Of a stretch of 64,000 nt of DNA, positions 20,658-32,209 are shown piece by piece. A program made the translations under genes and the position numbers. Source of the stretch: Cephalotrichum gorgonifer (lineage: Eukaryota > Ascomycota > Sordariomycetes > Microascales > Microascaceae); contig ONZQ02000015.1 of NCBI GenBank assembly GCA_900312665.1, positions 620,001 to 684,000 on the forward strand. The letters run 5' to 3'. The number at the start of each line of letters is the position of its first letter. Position 1 is the first letter of the stretch. The notes under the pieces are model-generated. The model was given only the letters and a program-made list of their open reading frames with translations. It did not search any database and was not told the DNA's origin.

Positions 20658-22494
20658 TCAAACATTCTCAGTAATCGGAGGTACCCACAACGCGAGATTT
20701 TCCCTGTCAGTAAGATCCAACTGCCGCGCATCTACTTCGTGCTCAGTCCTCGCCCCCGTCTCATCCACGTGCTCTACAATGCCAACCTCATTGATGAGGC
20801 CCTTCTGGGCCAGCGCGTCCCGCCTCTTGTTCTCGGCAACCAGGTACCACCTCAGATAGAGCACTATGCACAACGGGAGGATGCACGCCACGCCCAGAAT
20901 GACAGACCACGTAACAATATAGCGCGGCTTGTACTGCGGCTGGAAGAGTTGGGGGGAGAGGATATTTCCCAGGCCGTACCCGACGTGGTACAGCGCGATC
21001 ACCGTCGTCTTCTTCGTGTGCCCGGCCGAGCAGTTCGCCGCCCAGATCATCACCACGCTGTACGGGATACCTCCCGTGGCGCGGATCCAGATAGCCACCA
21101 GTAGTCCCCAGCGGTTGCTCCACGGCAGTGTTATGAGCAGGATGCACGATATGATGGGCGGGATGTATGCCGCGGCGGACAGCCACGCACGGGAGTTCTT
21201 CGTCTTCCAGAGGATTAGCGCCGCAGTGCCGAGAGAGATGAGCGCCGTTATTCCGTTGACGCAGCCGAGGAGGGTGGTCTGTAGGGTCGTGAAGCCGAAG
21301 GACTTGATGATGAGGGAGTACTGGTTCGTCAGACCGTTGGCCATCTCCTGCGACCAGGCGTGGAAGAAGAACAGCCAGGTCTTGGGATCCTTGAGGGCCT
21401 CGATGAACTGGGAGCGCTTGAAGCGCTTCTGCTCGATCCCCGAGTGGTTGGACGCGATTCGGAGGACGGCCTGGGCGCGTTCTTCCTTGGTGAGGAAGTG
21501 GGCCGTGATGGGGCTGTCTGGGAAGAAGAACAAAACTGCCGCACCGAAGAGGACCGTGAGGACACCTGTGATAACTGGTCGATGTCAGCGTGTGATACTA
21601 GAGAGAGAGAGGGCGGGGGAAAGGGCATCTCACCCATGAACCACTTCCACGGAGAAAAGCTACCAGTGTCGATCCACAACACCCCATACGACAACAAGCC
21701 CGATGTGATCGGGCTCGAGTTTCCGACGGCCCACATGATGGGCATCATGACAGCCTGCTCATCATACGTGAAGAACATGGAGAGGATCAAGAGGAATGCG
21801 GGTACAATAGAAGCCTCCGCTACACCAAGAAAGAACCGTACCACAAACAGCGAGGCGAAGCTGTTGCAGGGTATGTGTAGTAAGAGAATGGTGCCCCTAA
21901 GTGTATGGTGGTGCGTTAGCATACCTATACGAAGCTGCGCAGGAATGACGAGGGTGGTCGTCTTAGCGGGGACTTGAGAGAACAACCTACCAGACAATGA
22001 GGTTGATTGAAAGCCATCTCCCCACCGGGAATCGTTGTAGTGCGAGATTCTGAGGCAATTCTGCTACCAGGTACCCCAAGTAAAAGATAGACGACAGCCA
22101 GTTGTACTGGTTCGCGTTCAGGTGAGCATCCTCGAGGATCCCCAAGATGGCGGAACTACCAAGCTGCAGAGTCAAATGTCAGTCAACCCCGCCCGTAACT
22201 AGGTTGATAACCGGGGAGCCGCCCTCAACTTACTGTCTGTTTATCGACGTACATCAAGTGATAACCAACACATAGAAACGGGAGTACCCATCGCACGCAC
22301 TTGTCGCGGATCCTCTTCGCCTCCTTTTCGCTGGGTGGTTCAACCTGTACTTGCGAGAAGAGCTTGTAACTCTCGTCTGCATACCGATCGGGGAGCTTGG
22401 GAGGCGCAACATTTGCCGGCGCCGGCTCCGGCTCGGTATCAGTTGAGGACGAAGGCCCGGACAATTTCCTAGGTGTCTCCGCAGCTGCATCCAT
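20658..22494 (-). CDS. MFS permease of the Dal5/allantoate (anion:cation symporter) type, four exons
   Basis: Minus-strand exons 22234-22494, 21991-22163, 21634-21896 and 20658-21574 give 537 residues. The start is the ATG at 22494; the frame stays open a little further upstream but without an ATG. Introns of 70, 94 and 59 nt have proper GT...AG ends. Hallmarks of the fungal ACS family are visible: MYVDKQT at the first intron, then ILEDAHLNANQYNWLSSIFY and PQNLALQRFPVGRWL (exon 2), FLGVAEASIVPAFLLI (exon 3) and FFFPDSPITAHFLTKEER (exon 4). The N-terminal 60 residues and the C-terminal 50 residues are polar and cytosolic. Such permeases import small organic anions such as allantoate, nicotinate, pantothenate or similar; the substrate is unresolved. 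Confidence 0.92.
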
Positions 22495-23182
22495 CTTCAA
22501 GTACTTTCTTACTTTCTCGATGACTTGAAACTCATAGTACGAGAGCGGTTGGTAAACAGCTCAGGGAACTCCTAGTTTATAGTCTCTCAATGTGCCTCTT
22601 GACATTCGTATATGACAGGTCGCAATCTATCCTTTGCCTTGAATTCACCATGAACCTTACCAATGGCGAGCTCTGCTTTTGCCGAGAAACCTCCGTTTCG
22701 GACGTCCTTACCATGATATCGTGAAGATCGACGTGTGGGGGCGCTTTCTCTCCCCGCAGGAAACACAGATGGCGTGATGACTATCGTACATGGATTACTC
22801 GACAAATGCCGATATGCCGAGATATTGGGCATGCTAGCTATATTTGCTACGTTAGTTGAACATAACTGCAGTCTTGGCTGTGCGATTAGATTACAAACGC
22901 AAGTGATGGGATATCTTTAAGGTCGGGGTTTCCACTATCGTCGCCATTGAGATCCTCTCTTGCGTCATCTCGGTTGACTAGTCGCCGGAGCGAGCCTCAG
23001 GTTGGCCGAGATAATACTCTGTACACTGACTGTGAATGGCTAATGCACAGTGAGTGCATAGTGCACACGCGGAGTATATAATGCACTGTGAACATCCCAA
23101 GAACACATGACATTCAATCCGCATCCATAGCCCATTCATAACCAAGTACTTCCAGCTCCAGCTCCTGTGCAGTCGACAAAAA
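22495..23182. other. Intergenic between divergent permease and monooxygenase genes
   Basis: This is a divergent promoter region. The last 150 bases carry a TATA box at 23075-23081 and repeated ATGCACAGTG / ATGCACTGTG-like words (23043-23052 and 23081-23090) plus a GTGCAC palindrome at 23061-23066. Confidence 0.45.
23075..23081 (+). promoter_or_regulatory. TATA-like element of the FAD monooxygenase gene
   Basis: TATATAA lies about 100 bases before the ATG at 23183, between two near-complementary ATGCAC words. Assigned from position only. Confidence 0.4.
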
Positions 23183-24555
23183 ATGGCAGACACGCCCAGC
23201 CTCCGCATCGTCATCATTGGGGCTGGCATCGCCGGTCTCACGACGGCCATCGCCCTGAAACACCACCCCGCAATCGACATCGACAATTATGAGCGGGCTT
23301 CCGAGTTGCGGGAGATCGGTGCGTCCATCGCACTAGGGCCAAATGGGATGAGAACATTGGATAAGCTCGGGATACAAAATGCACTCGACGAGTCGATTGC
23401 GTTCAGGAATGAATCCGGACATCCAATGATTTATCGGTGAGCCAGGACTTTCTGCCCTTCAAATTTTATGTATACACTTCATAGACTTACACTCCGTCAA
23501 GCCACTACAAAACCAACGAGGTGGTGTCAACCGACTCTCATCGCGGTAGCGTTGAATATCGCCATCTCACGTCACGCTTCTACCGCGCACACCTCCAACA
23601 AGCCCTCCTGGAGCACGTTGATCCTTCCAGGGTCCACCTATCCAAGGCCTTCCACTCCGTTTCCCGAGATGTCACAGCCGGGAAGCTTCTCGTGACTTTC
23701 ACGGATGGCACAAACACCACAGCAGACATCCTCCTCGGCGCGGACGGTATCCACTCCGCTGTCCGCCGGTCCTTCGTCGCGACCTCGGCCCCGACCTGGA
23801 CCGGCTGGGTAGCCTTCCGCTCTGTCTTCCCCATCTCTCACGTGTCGCACATCGCGGACCTCCCCGACGAGGCCGTACACATATGGGGCCCGGACCGGAC
23901 ACTCTTCCTATCCAGGCTAGGGAAGGACTTGTTCACAGTTGTGGGCTCCTCCCAGACCGACCCGGCGGCCGCTGATGCGCCCTACAAGGATGCAGTGTGG
24001 GACACGGACGGCGATGTCAATGTGCTGAGGGAGTACTACCAGGACTGGAGCCCTCTAGTGCGCGCCGTTGTCGACGCGGTACCGCATACGCGGGTCTACC
24101 CCAACACGGCCGCTCATGCCATCGACTCGTGGGTCCTCGGCGACGGGAGGGTAACGCTGGCCGGTGATGCGGCACACGCGCACGGAGGTGCCTTCGCAGC
24201 GGGCGGAAGCCTTGCTATCGACGATGCATGGGCCTTTGCAGCGTCTATTCTGGAGGTCTTCCCCGCCACGACGACAGCCCCGTCGAGGATTCCGTCGGAG
24301 ACGGATATCGCCAGGGCTTTGAGGCTATATGAGAAAACTAGAAAGGAGCACACGGATCGCGTACTACGAACGGTGCACCAGGGAAATAGGAAGAAGGTAG
24401 CCCGGGTCGGCAAGGTGGAGACGGATGAGGAGTTGAGGGCCAGGATGAAGAGTCGGGAGGATCCGTCTTGGATCCACGAACATGATGTCGAGGCGACATT
24501 TTTAAGTGTGTTGGCTGGAGAAGGGAAGCGGGCCGAGGAGCAGGCGAGGTTGTAG
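23183..24555 (+). CDS. FAD-dependent aromatic monooxygenase (salicylate-hydroxylase-like), two exons
   Basis: Exons 23183-23436 and 23502-24555 (65-nt intron, gtgagc/tcaag) give 435 residues. The dinucleotide-binding GAGIAG is at residues 13-18, the DG motif in LLGADGIHSAVRR at about 162-174, and the second FAD motif in LAGDAAHAHGGAF at about 304-316. The order and spacing match class A flavoprotein hydroxylases that use NAD(P)H, FAD and O2 on aromatic substrates. The usual Pro after GDAAH is replaced by Ala (AHAHGG instead of AHPM), so the substrate side may be diverged. The N terminus lacks a signal peptide, so it is likely cytosolic. It faces the Dal5-like permease across a shared divergent promoter and converges with a TauD-like dioxygenase. 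Confidence 0.88.
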
Positions 24556-24728
24556 GGTAAGCCATAGGTTTCTGTGGATTAGAAAGGATGTATGTAGTCT
24601 ATAAATACCATGATTGTCCTGACGGGATCATGGAACAGAATGTGTGCCTATGCAAACCGAGCCATGCAAATACCCAGTAGTCCTTCCTCCTACTGCAGCC
24701 AAGTTAGACGACGAGCCCAATACTAACC

Positions 24729-26189
24729 CTAATTCTCATCCCACAAACTCGCCAAGAGCTTCCTTGTCCTGTAAAAGGTTAGACATGATAGTCGCAACGT
24801 AAATCATCTGGCAACTCACCCGGTCCACGGCTCCCTTCCATGCTGAACTGCGTGATTCTTCCCATTTATGTTAATATGGAAGCACCGGGAATTCTTAATC
24901 GATAAGACTCACATCTAATAGAAGAACGTCACCTTGTTTCCAAGTGACTAACGATCTTGTCTCATGGATGATTTCTACTGCCGACTCGAGGTAATTCTTC
25001 GGAATCAACGACCCATCGCCGTACTTTCATAATTCAGGGCGAGTCAGCAAGTCCGTATACGTCAAGATAGTTCACTACCTCAACCTAGGGTAGACATACG
25101 AATGCCGGTGGCTGATATTTGTTATGACTGTTGATGTGCGGCGGGTCGAGCGTCCCGGCAGCGACGGCGTTCAGGAACCTTGACACGACGTTGTTGAAGA
25201 AGGCAGGGCCTCCTGTCCTCGGATGGTTTCGCACAGCTGAATTCCAGGCATTAGATCCTCCTTGAGGATGAAGCGTGAAATATGAAGGAGGGTCTGTGTG
25301 ATGGTAGTTATCCTACCTGGTAGCCGTTGCCAAACTCGAAGATCACCAAGCTCGTTCTTCTCGGTCTGGTTCTCCCATACCCAAGTTGCTGTGGGTAGCC
25401 GACGGACTTCATTCTCAATCTTTAAGCGTGCGGTCTCCGTATCGTCGGTATCTAGGACATGTCTCCCGTAGGACTGCAGGAGAGTAGTCCCAGCCGAGGC
25501 CGTCTGATCCCTTGGTCCATTTGGGTAGAAAAGCTGGTATTTAACTCCCTAATGGAAGCAGATAGGTTAGATAGGTCTGGGTTTGAAAGAGTAACGGAGT
25601 ATCACCTTGCTTTCGAGCTCCTCTATAAACTCCGGATGTCTCTCCTTGAGTCGCTGGAATAGCACAACCGAGTTGTTGATGGGCGTTTCGCCACCTATAT
25701 ATGCCCCAGCAGGTAAATAGAGTGACTTAAATGACTTGATCCTAGTATAAACGTACCAGTCTCCGGTGCCGATAGGCAGAAGAAAAGAACGTAAGCTGGA
25801 TAATGAGGGCTAAGGCCGAACTCGTTGTGGGGGTAAACAGGCTGGGTGTTGGGGCCCTCATTTGCCGTCGCCACATTCTTCGCGAGCACAGTCCTTCTCA
25901 CGGGGTTTCCAATATCCTCGTGCGGAAGCCATCCAAAAGCGTGGGCAAAGTTTGAGAACTCATCAGCGCTCTGGAGGGCCAAGTTTTGAAAGTAGATGGC
26001 CCCGTGTCTGTCCAGTATCTTCCTGAGCCCACCTGATTCGACAAGCTCTATCACAGCCGTTATTGTGTCCTCTTTGGAGTACTCATCTGTAATTGCGAAT
26101 GAGAATGGGAAGTCTGTTCCCACGGGATATGGCGCCGGGAGGCTCACTGACGGGCCGTAGGCCACGCGCTGAAGTGTTTCGGCTGCCAT
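24729..26189 (-). CDS. TauD/TfdA-like 2-oxoglutarate Fe(II) dioxygenase, seven exons
   Basis: Minus-strand exons 25757-26189, 25606-25694, 25317-25548, 25100-25236, 24913-25023, 24820-24857 and 24729-24768 give 359 residues; the last two exons are only 38 and 40 nt. All six introns have GT...AG ends and phases agree. I start at the ATG at 26189 (MAAETLQRVAYGPSVSLPAPYP); the open frame further upstream is hydrophobic and does not look like the family. The facial triad is visible: H121 and E123 in PVYPHNEFGLSPHYP (HxE variant of HxD) and distal H336 in NHAVQHGREPWTG, followed by R342/R349 as possible 2-oxoglutarate-binding Arg. The block DPPHINSHNKYQPPAF before the fifth exon is typical of the fungal clavaminate-synthase-like group. 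Reaction partner unknown; likely a soluble oxidase or hydroxylase. Confidence 0.88.
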
Positions 26190-27512
26190 TTGACAGATGG
26201 CAGATATTTTGCGACTGAATGAGGCCACTTGGAAATTGCTACGGGCAACACGACGCCGCAAGAGGTTACTGAAGCCTTTGAGGAATAATAGGGGCACGAA
26301 AGAAGCCCAAATATGAGCTGTGGCCGTCGTCCCCACCCCATACGCAATACCCATGAAATATGGCGTGCCAAGGAGGAGGATACTAGAAAGCGGGCCATGC
26401 ATGCGGCAGTTAGGCACAAGTAGCACATTTCGCGTACCTAAGATCAGGATTTATATCGAGAAACCAAGTTTCAGGTGCGTGGAGCTTTTCTTGGACATTG
26501 GGAGAACTAAAGCGAAGCAAGACAATTTCCGCTGGTCCTGAGAGAGCAGGTCCCAAGCTAGATCTGTGATATGTCACCATTTATATTCCTTTATGTATAG
26601 TACTTGTACTCATAACCGCAGTCCTTTTGGTCCCAGTTCCCCATTACTGCCTCGACGTTGCTGTACATACCAGGCACCCGTACGAGCGCCGAGCCGACAC
26701 CTCAATTAATGATTTCACATCCCTTTCCTCTCTTATCTCTCCATTTACAAACCGTCTCTCAGCCAGGCCTTTGCGCGGCAGGAATTTCAACTATGCCTTT
26801 GCGCGGCAGGAATTTCAACTATGTTTGATAATCGACTGATGGGTTCCTACGATGGCTCTTCCGTATTGATATTCGGGGATCTACGGCTCGAGTTGACTGA
26901 CCAAACCAGAGATATGTTCCTATAGTACACGATTCTCAATTACATGTCAGTAGTGAGACGAGGTCGAACCGCATGTCAAACGAAGTTTTACGATGTTTAC
27001 TTCTCATGTGTAGTTTGTTGACGGCGGAACTCGCTCTGTGGTCATACATGAGTTGAGGTTTCCATGAACCACACATCAGAGTACACATCACTCCTATACT
27101 TTATCCTACTACATACTAGGCAGGCTGCGCAGTACACAGTTCCTCATATCGTGGCTCAGTGCTGGGAGGTGAAGCCCAATTGAGGACGCTGATTGGTTTA
27201 AACATGCAGGTGCCTGATTTCACTGTCTTCAACCACTGAAACTAGAGGTCAAGGCAGAATGGGCTGTGCACCTTTTGCGCCGATCTCCGCACAACGTTGC
27301 GGAGGCCACCAAGTGATGGGCGGAGTAGTCGGGTACACCACACTAAGCAGGGAATACTAGGAGTACGAGGAGGTACGGTGAGTACGAGGCCTCTTCGACA
27401 AATTTTTCGTCGGGGCTCACTATTTTTGGACAGTTTTACGGAGGAGTCCTTCACGGCATTACTTATGAATCTATATTCCGCTTAACATTGATTGCTGCGA
27501 TACTGACTAGCC
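26190..27512. other. Intergenic, with one 28-bp tandem duplication
   Basis: No gene is recognised. A perfect two-copy 28-bp repeat lies at 26767-26822 (listed separately). Confidence 0.4.
26767..26822. repeat. Two perfect tandem copies of a 28-bp unit
   Basis: The unit starts GCCTTTGCGCGGCAGGAATT and occurs twice without change (26767-26794, 26795-26822), which suggests a recent slippage or duplication event. No role is apparent. Confidence 0.85.
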
Positions 27513-30500
27513 ATGGATCCATTATCTATCACGGCATCCACCATAACCCTGATTCATGCTGCAGGCGCGGTAAGTCGGCAATGCCAGAATCCCACGGTAC
27601 ATAGTAGCTAACCTGCACTAGATCGCAACCTCCCTCCACCGACTCAGCGACGCACTCCGCACCGCGGAGTCGCGAGTCACCGCTCTTTGCGATGAGCTCT
27701 CCAACCTCACTGCATTCCTTGAAGCGGTCAAGCAGTCTCTGAAGGGATGTAGCTCCCTCGACCTTGCGGCGGTGGACGAGGACCTATGGCGTCAAACCGA
27801 GGTTGTCATGGCCGATTGTCAGACGACCTTGGACGAGCTCGGCCTGCTCGTTGATAGCATCAGGGAAACTTCGTGTGTCAAGGGCTTCGGTTGGAAAACG
27901 CGCGTCGCCATTGATCTAAGCGTACGTGGCGCGGAGATCGCTGCACTTCGAGATAAGATCAGCAAGTCAACGTCGGCCTTGCGGACGATACTGCACACTA
28001 TCACTGTGTACGTGAATTTTGCGGTTTTCTACCAAGTCTTCTCTATGCTGAGAGAAAATGGCAGAAAGCTAACTGGGTGTCAACAGATCTCTAGCACTGA
28101 GAAACAACGCGTCACATGAGGTTATCCTCTTTGAATTGGACCAGCTGAAGCTTTCCATAACCGAGGCTATCCGGACCTCGCGACAGCCCACCCAGGGGGT
28201 CGGGGGCCTGCCGGACTCTGGATTAAGAATCGGTCGCAATCTGCGGAATCTCGCGGAAGCAGCAAGCCAGTTCCACTCGGTAGCTAGCTCAACTGCGAGC
28301 ACAATTGCAAATGGCAGCAGAGCGGCAACGATGTCGCGAGCCCACTCTAATGCCCCGATGAGCTTGGTCGGTGCGTTCCCGTCGTTCAAGAGGGCATGGG
28401 TGGAGACCTATCTCTCCAATACACAGCAACAGAAAGACCCCGCCGCGAACCTGGACGCGCTCCTTAGTCCTTCATCCCCACACGCTATCCCTGCCGCCCT
28501 CGACGAGTGTCCTATCTCGAAAACCTCCTTCTCACAACCCGCAGTACCCTGGTCCAACAGTGTCACGTCCGAATTCGAAGACGAGGATGAGCTTGAGTTT
28601 GAGCAAATGTTCCTAGAAGGACTGGAAGATCTTGCTAGAGATAGCATTAGAAGTGGAGATTTCAACCAGGCAATAGCATTGCTGTGTCAAGCCAGAAACA
28701 GGCATGGACTGCGAAGTCCAGACGGTAGTAGCTCCTATCGACTCGATGTCCAGCTTGCACTCTGCTACCTCTTCAAGGGAGATCAACGGCAGGCGGAACC
28801 CACCGTTCTTGCCCTTGCAGCGCTGCCCTGCCCCGACATGGTAGTTTGCACGATGATCCACGCCGTCTCGCTCGCCCACTTAAAGTCCTACTCCTTCGAA
28901 AGAGCCTTGGAACTGTGCAAGCAGGCGCTGCATGGGAAAAAGAAGTGGTTCAGGTCCAGGGGAATAGACTGGAGGGACATGCCAGAGTACGCCGAGAGTC
29001 TCGGATTGCTGGCCACCATCTTTGATATGATGGGTGACTACATCTCTGCTGAGATATACCGCCGCCACCTACCTTGTGGCTACGTTTACAAACACCCTGA
29101 GAGTCGATTTGAGTTCATTTCCGATCATACGAACCTTCTCCAGACAGTTTTCGGCACCGACCTGCCAGCATTTTGCCAGGTGAACCCTCCCGGCGGTGCT
29201 AGACCGGAGGGCATGTTCCAATTGGATGGGTCGTGTCCACATGCCCAAGGGGCAAGCGCCACCAGAGACGTTCGCGGTCTCAATGACACGGGCACATCTC
29301 CGCTAAGGACTAAGCGTTACGAGTGGGAGCGCTATGAGAGCGACACGAACAAGGAAGTCGTTTTCCATGAGACGGACTCGGCGATTTGTATAGATGACGA
29401 AGAATTAAGTCCGTCACCAAAGACCCCAGCCGGTCCCGCGTCTCCTCTCAAGCGTCGGCTTTCACGCATGTTCGGGCCAGTGAGATACGCTCGGACCATG
29501 GAATCCCAGAGGGGCAGCGTCATGGATGATGAACCAAAGCAATCGTCTCCCATTGCCCGATGGTTCAAGGACCGCAAAGCCTTCAGACTCGGAAAGTCCA
29601 ACTCACTACAGCAGTCCGATGGGGATGGGACTGATTCTAACAGTCCCAAGACGTTCAAGTTGCTGCGCATGCAGCGGATGACGCTCGAGGATCTTCACAA
29701 CCCTTCCTACCAACCAGGTCCGGGGGGGTATAGCGGGTCGCAAATGGCGGACCAGGAAGAATCTATGAATATATCCGCCAAGATACCATGCCCGGCAAGG
29801 GTTGTTACGGCAAGGAAGGATCGCCTACCAGAACCAGGGAACATAGAGCACGACACTCCCGGCGATGACTCCGCGTCCTTCGTAGCGGGCGGCACACCAA
29901 GCGAATACTACTCCTCATCCCAGCTGCATCCGCCAGCCGATGGCGCTGCCGAGGTAGCAGAACTGCTTGGCAGTTCCTCTGAGCCGGACAAATGCCGCCC
30001 ACGGGATATGAACCGTGAAACAACGTTCATCTCGGACTATTCGCTGTCTCCCCCGAGAACGAGTGCCTCCGGTGGAGGACAAATGTCGTTCCTGGCGACC
30101 CCGGACTATAATAACCCTTCACCTACCTCGGGAGAGCTATTGGCAGCAACGTGCCCACGCTTCTGGCCTGACATGCCCAGGCACGATCCCTCCGCCCAGC
30201 CACCCGACTGCCAAAACCATGTTCACTACAGAAGCCAGTGGACTGCCCCTACGATGCCCGGATGTGACAACCCGGCCACCCTTCTGGCAAGCGTGGCCAG
30301 AATTCTCGCCCTGGTACCGACCCTCGAGAGTGCCGAGTCTCGGCGCGTGGTGAGGGTGAAGCTCAAATCTCTCGCCGCACGGCTTAAGCTGGCCACCAGC
30401 GACATGCAGGTCGTGTACGACGTGCAGAACGTGGTAAAGCGTCTTGAATATGAGGAAAAGAGGGTGCCCAGGAAAAGTTTCATTTCCAATTTGGAGAGGG

Positions 30501-30883
30501 CGGAGAAGGACTCCGCCCCTCCACTGGAGCCTGTTGTGGGGCTGCGACCGCCTTCTAGAACGGCGGTCTCGCGGACAGGCAGGCCCAGGTCCATCTCATC
30601 GGATCTGAAACAGTACGGGGCACCTACTACTCGCAGGCTCACTTCTTGGGCTTCGTATCACGGGCATCTCAAGTCGCGCGGTCTCTCGCAACGCCAAAAT
30701 TGGCTTCATGGTCAGGTTGAAACGTGTTTTCTCTGCTTCAAACCTAACGGCCCCGGGGAAGAATGCACTGGGATGTCCAAAGCACATGGTAAGTGTGTAC
30801 GAATTATGTCCCAGCCCAATACAAGTATGAAGGAGAGTGTGGAGGATGTGAGAAGACGAACCTCGACATGGAGTAATGGATAG
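27513..30883 (+). CDS. Large protein with NLR-like fungal N-terminal domain and TPR-like repeats, no NACHT
   Basis: Exons 27513-27569, 27622-28007 and 28087-30883 give 1079 residues. The first exon encodes MDPLSITASTITLIHAAGA, and exon 2 continues IATSLHRLSDALRTAESRVTAL-type helices; this is the fungal N-terminal domain that often precedes NACHT, ankyrin or Pkinase modules in fungal NLR-like proteins. Residues about 325-475 form helical pairs that look like TPRs (SGDFNQAIALLCQARNRHGL, LDVQLALCYLFKGDQRQAEP, YSFERALELCKQALHGKKKW, ESLGLLATIFDMMGDYISAE). No P-loop is seen. Residues about 530-900 are Ser/Pro-rich and probably disordered; a helical segment follows (LLASVARILALVPTLESAES). A consensus donor (GTAAGT) at 30789 could start a further intron, which would replace the last 30 or so residues. 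The role is unknown; the architecture suggests signalling or scaffold function. Confidence 0.75.
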
Positions 30884-32209
30884 AATGAGGGGAGGAAATG
30901 GTGTTTTTTTATATTTATTTGTTTTGGGAAGGGGGCGGACAACATTCCTGCTTCAATATGTTCTACTTAGATATTCAGTCTCATTTTACTACTTGAGAAT
31001 ACAATAAACATGATTCGAAGCACAAGAGTTGGGCTGTGTCGTGCCTATGCATTTCGAGGGTCTAGATCATTGCTTTACACGTATCCTTAAGATGAGGCTC
31101 CAGGGCGGGTCTTCACCTCATCCTCCCAGATTACTACGGACTCAAAACTCTACAGCCCTCCTATCGATAATGTCAGCCTGTCCGATTAAAACCCGATATT
31201 CATCTGAAATTTATTCCAAACATTCCCATGGGCTGGATCCAAGTATAGCTCGCCTTACTCCCCATGTCCTCGGAGGATCGTGACATGCACCCGGGAGGGA
31301 GCTACTTACGGGAACTACTAGAGACCACGTGGATGTGGATATTGCAGTAGTGGCCGGGCTCGACAGCGCCAGCAAAGACGAGTGTGGGTGGCAATGGAGG
31401 GACAAGAGTTGTGGACCCGGTCCTGTCGCCCTCGCCACTTTCTCTCCCTTGGCTTGATTACTCGTACGGACCTGCGGGGCCAAATAACCCGTTCACATAT
31501 TATCCCCCGCATTCCACGTGGAGTCCACATGGCGCCCCTCATGAAGTAAACTTATGCTCCCATCTTGCAGTCAGCTCCACAATGGTGGAGGGGGGAGATT
31601 GGAAAACCACGTTCAGATCCTCTTGGCCCCACAGGTTAGGCCAAGTTTACCACACTATTTGTAGTCCTAAAACCGCGCACTACCCGTACTAGGCCCACAA
31701 CGGATAACTCTGTAATAACAGACCCCTCCTTCACCCACATGGCTTCCGGGACCGGCGCCGGCGCAGGTAGGGGGTCGGTTGATGCCGACCAGGCAGGTTA
31801 GGGCAAACTAGCCGATTCTGACTCCCAGAACTAGCGCGACCGGGGGATGGATTGCAGTATCGTCGGTCGGCAAGTCGGCCTTAGACGAGCGAACCTACTA
31901 CCGATTCCAGCGGGAATCTCGTCTCCAAGTAAATGTGGCTGTGTCGGGAGCCAACAGCCTGATGTTTTCTCAGCAATGAGGAGAGAGAGAAATCTCAAGG
32001 GTGCTCGAGCGACATATTTCAAGCAATTGTGATCAACTATTTATTCCTTTACGGCTGTCATTCATTCGTACCGTAGTCTATGTCATGAAATCCTCCTCTG
32101 GCTCTCCTAATCTACATCATCCCCTTTGACGCCCATTCGTAACATCTGCTACCATGTCCACACTCCAGCAACAAAGGCTTACAACGTAGAGATATCATGT
32201 TTGCAAATC
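30884..32209. other. Intergenic between convergent genes
   Basis: No gene, repeat or RNA is recognised. Frames are short and motif-free. Confidence 0.4.
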
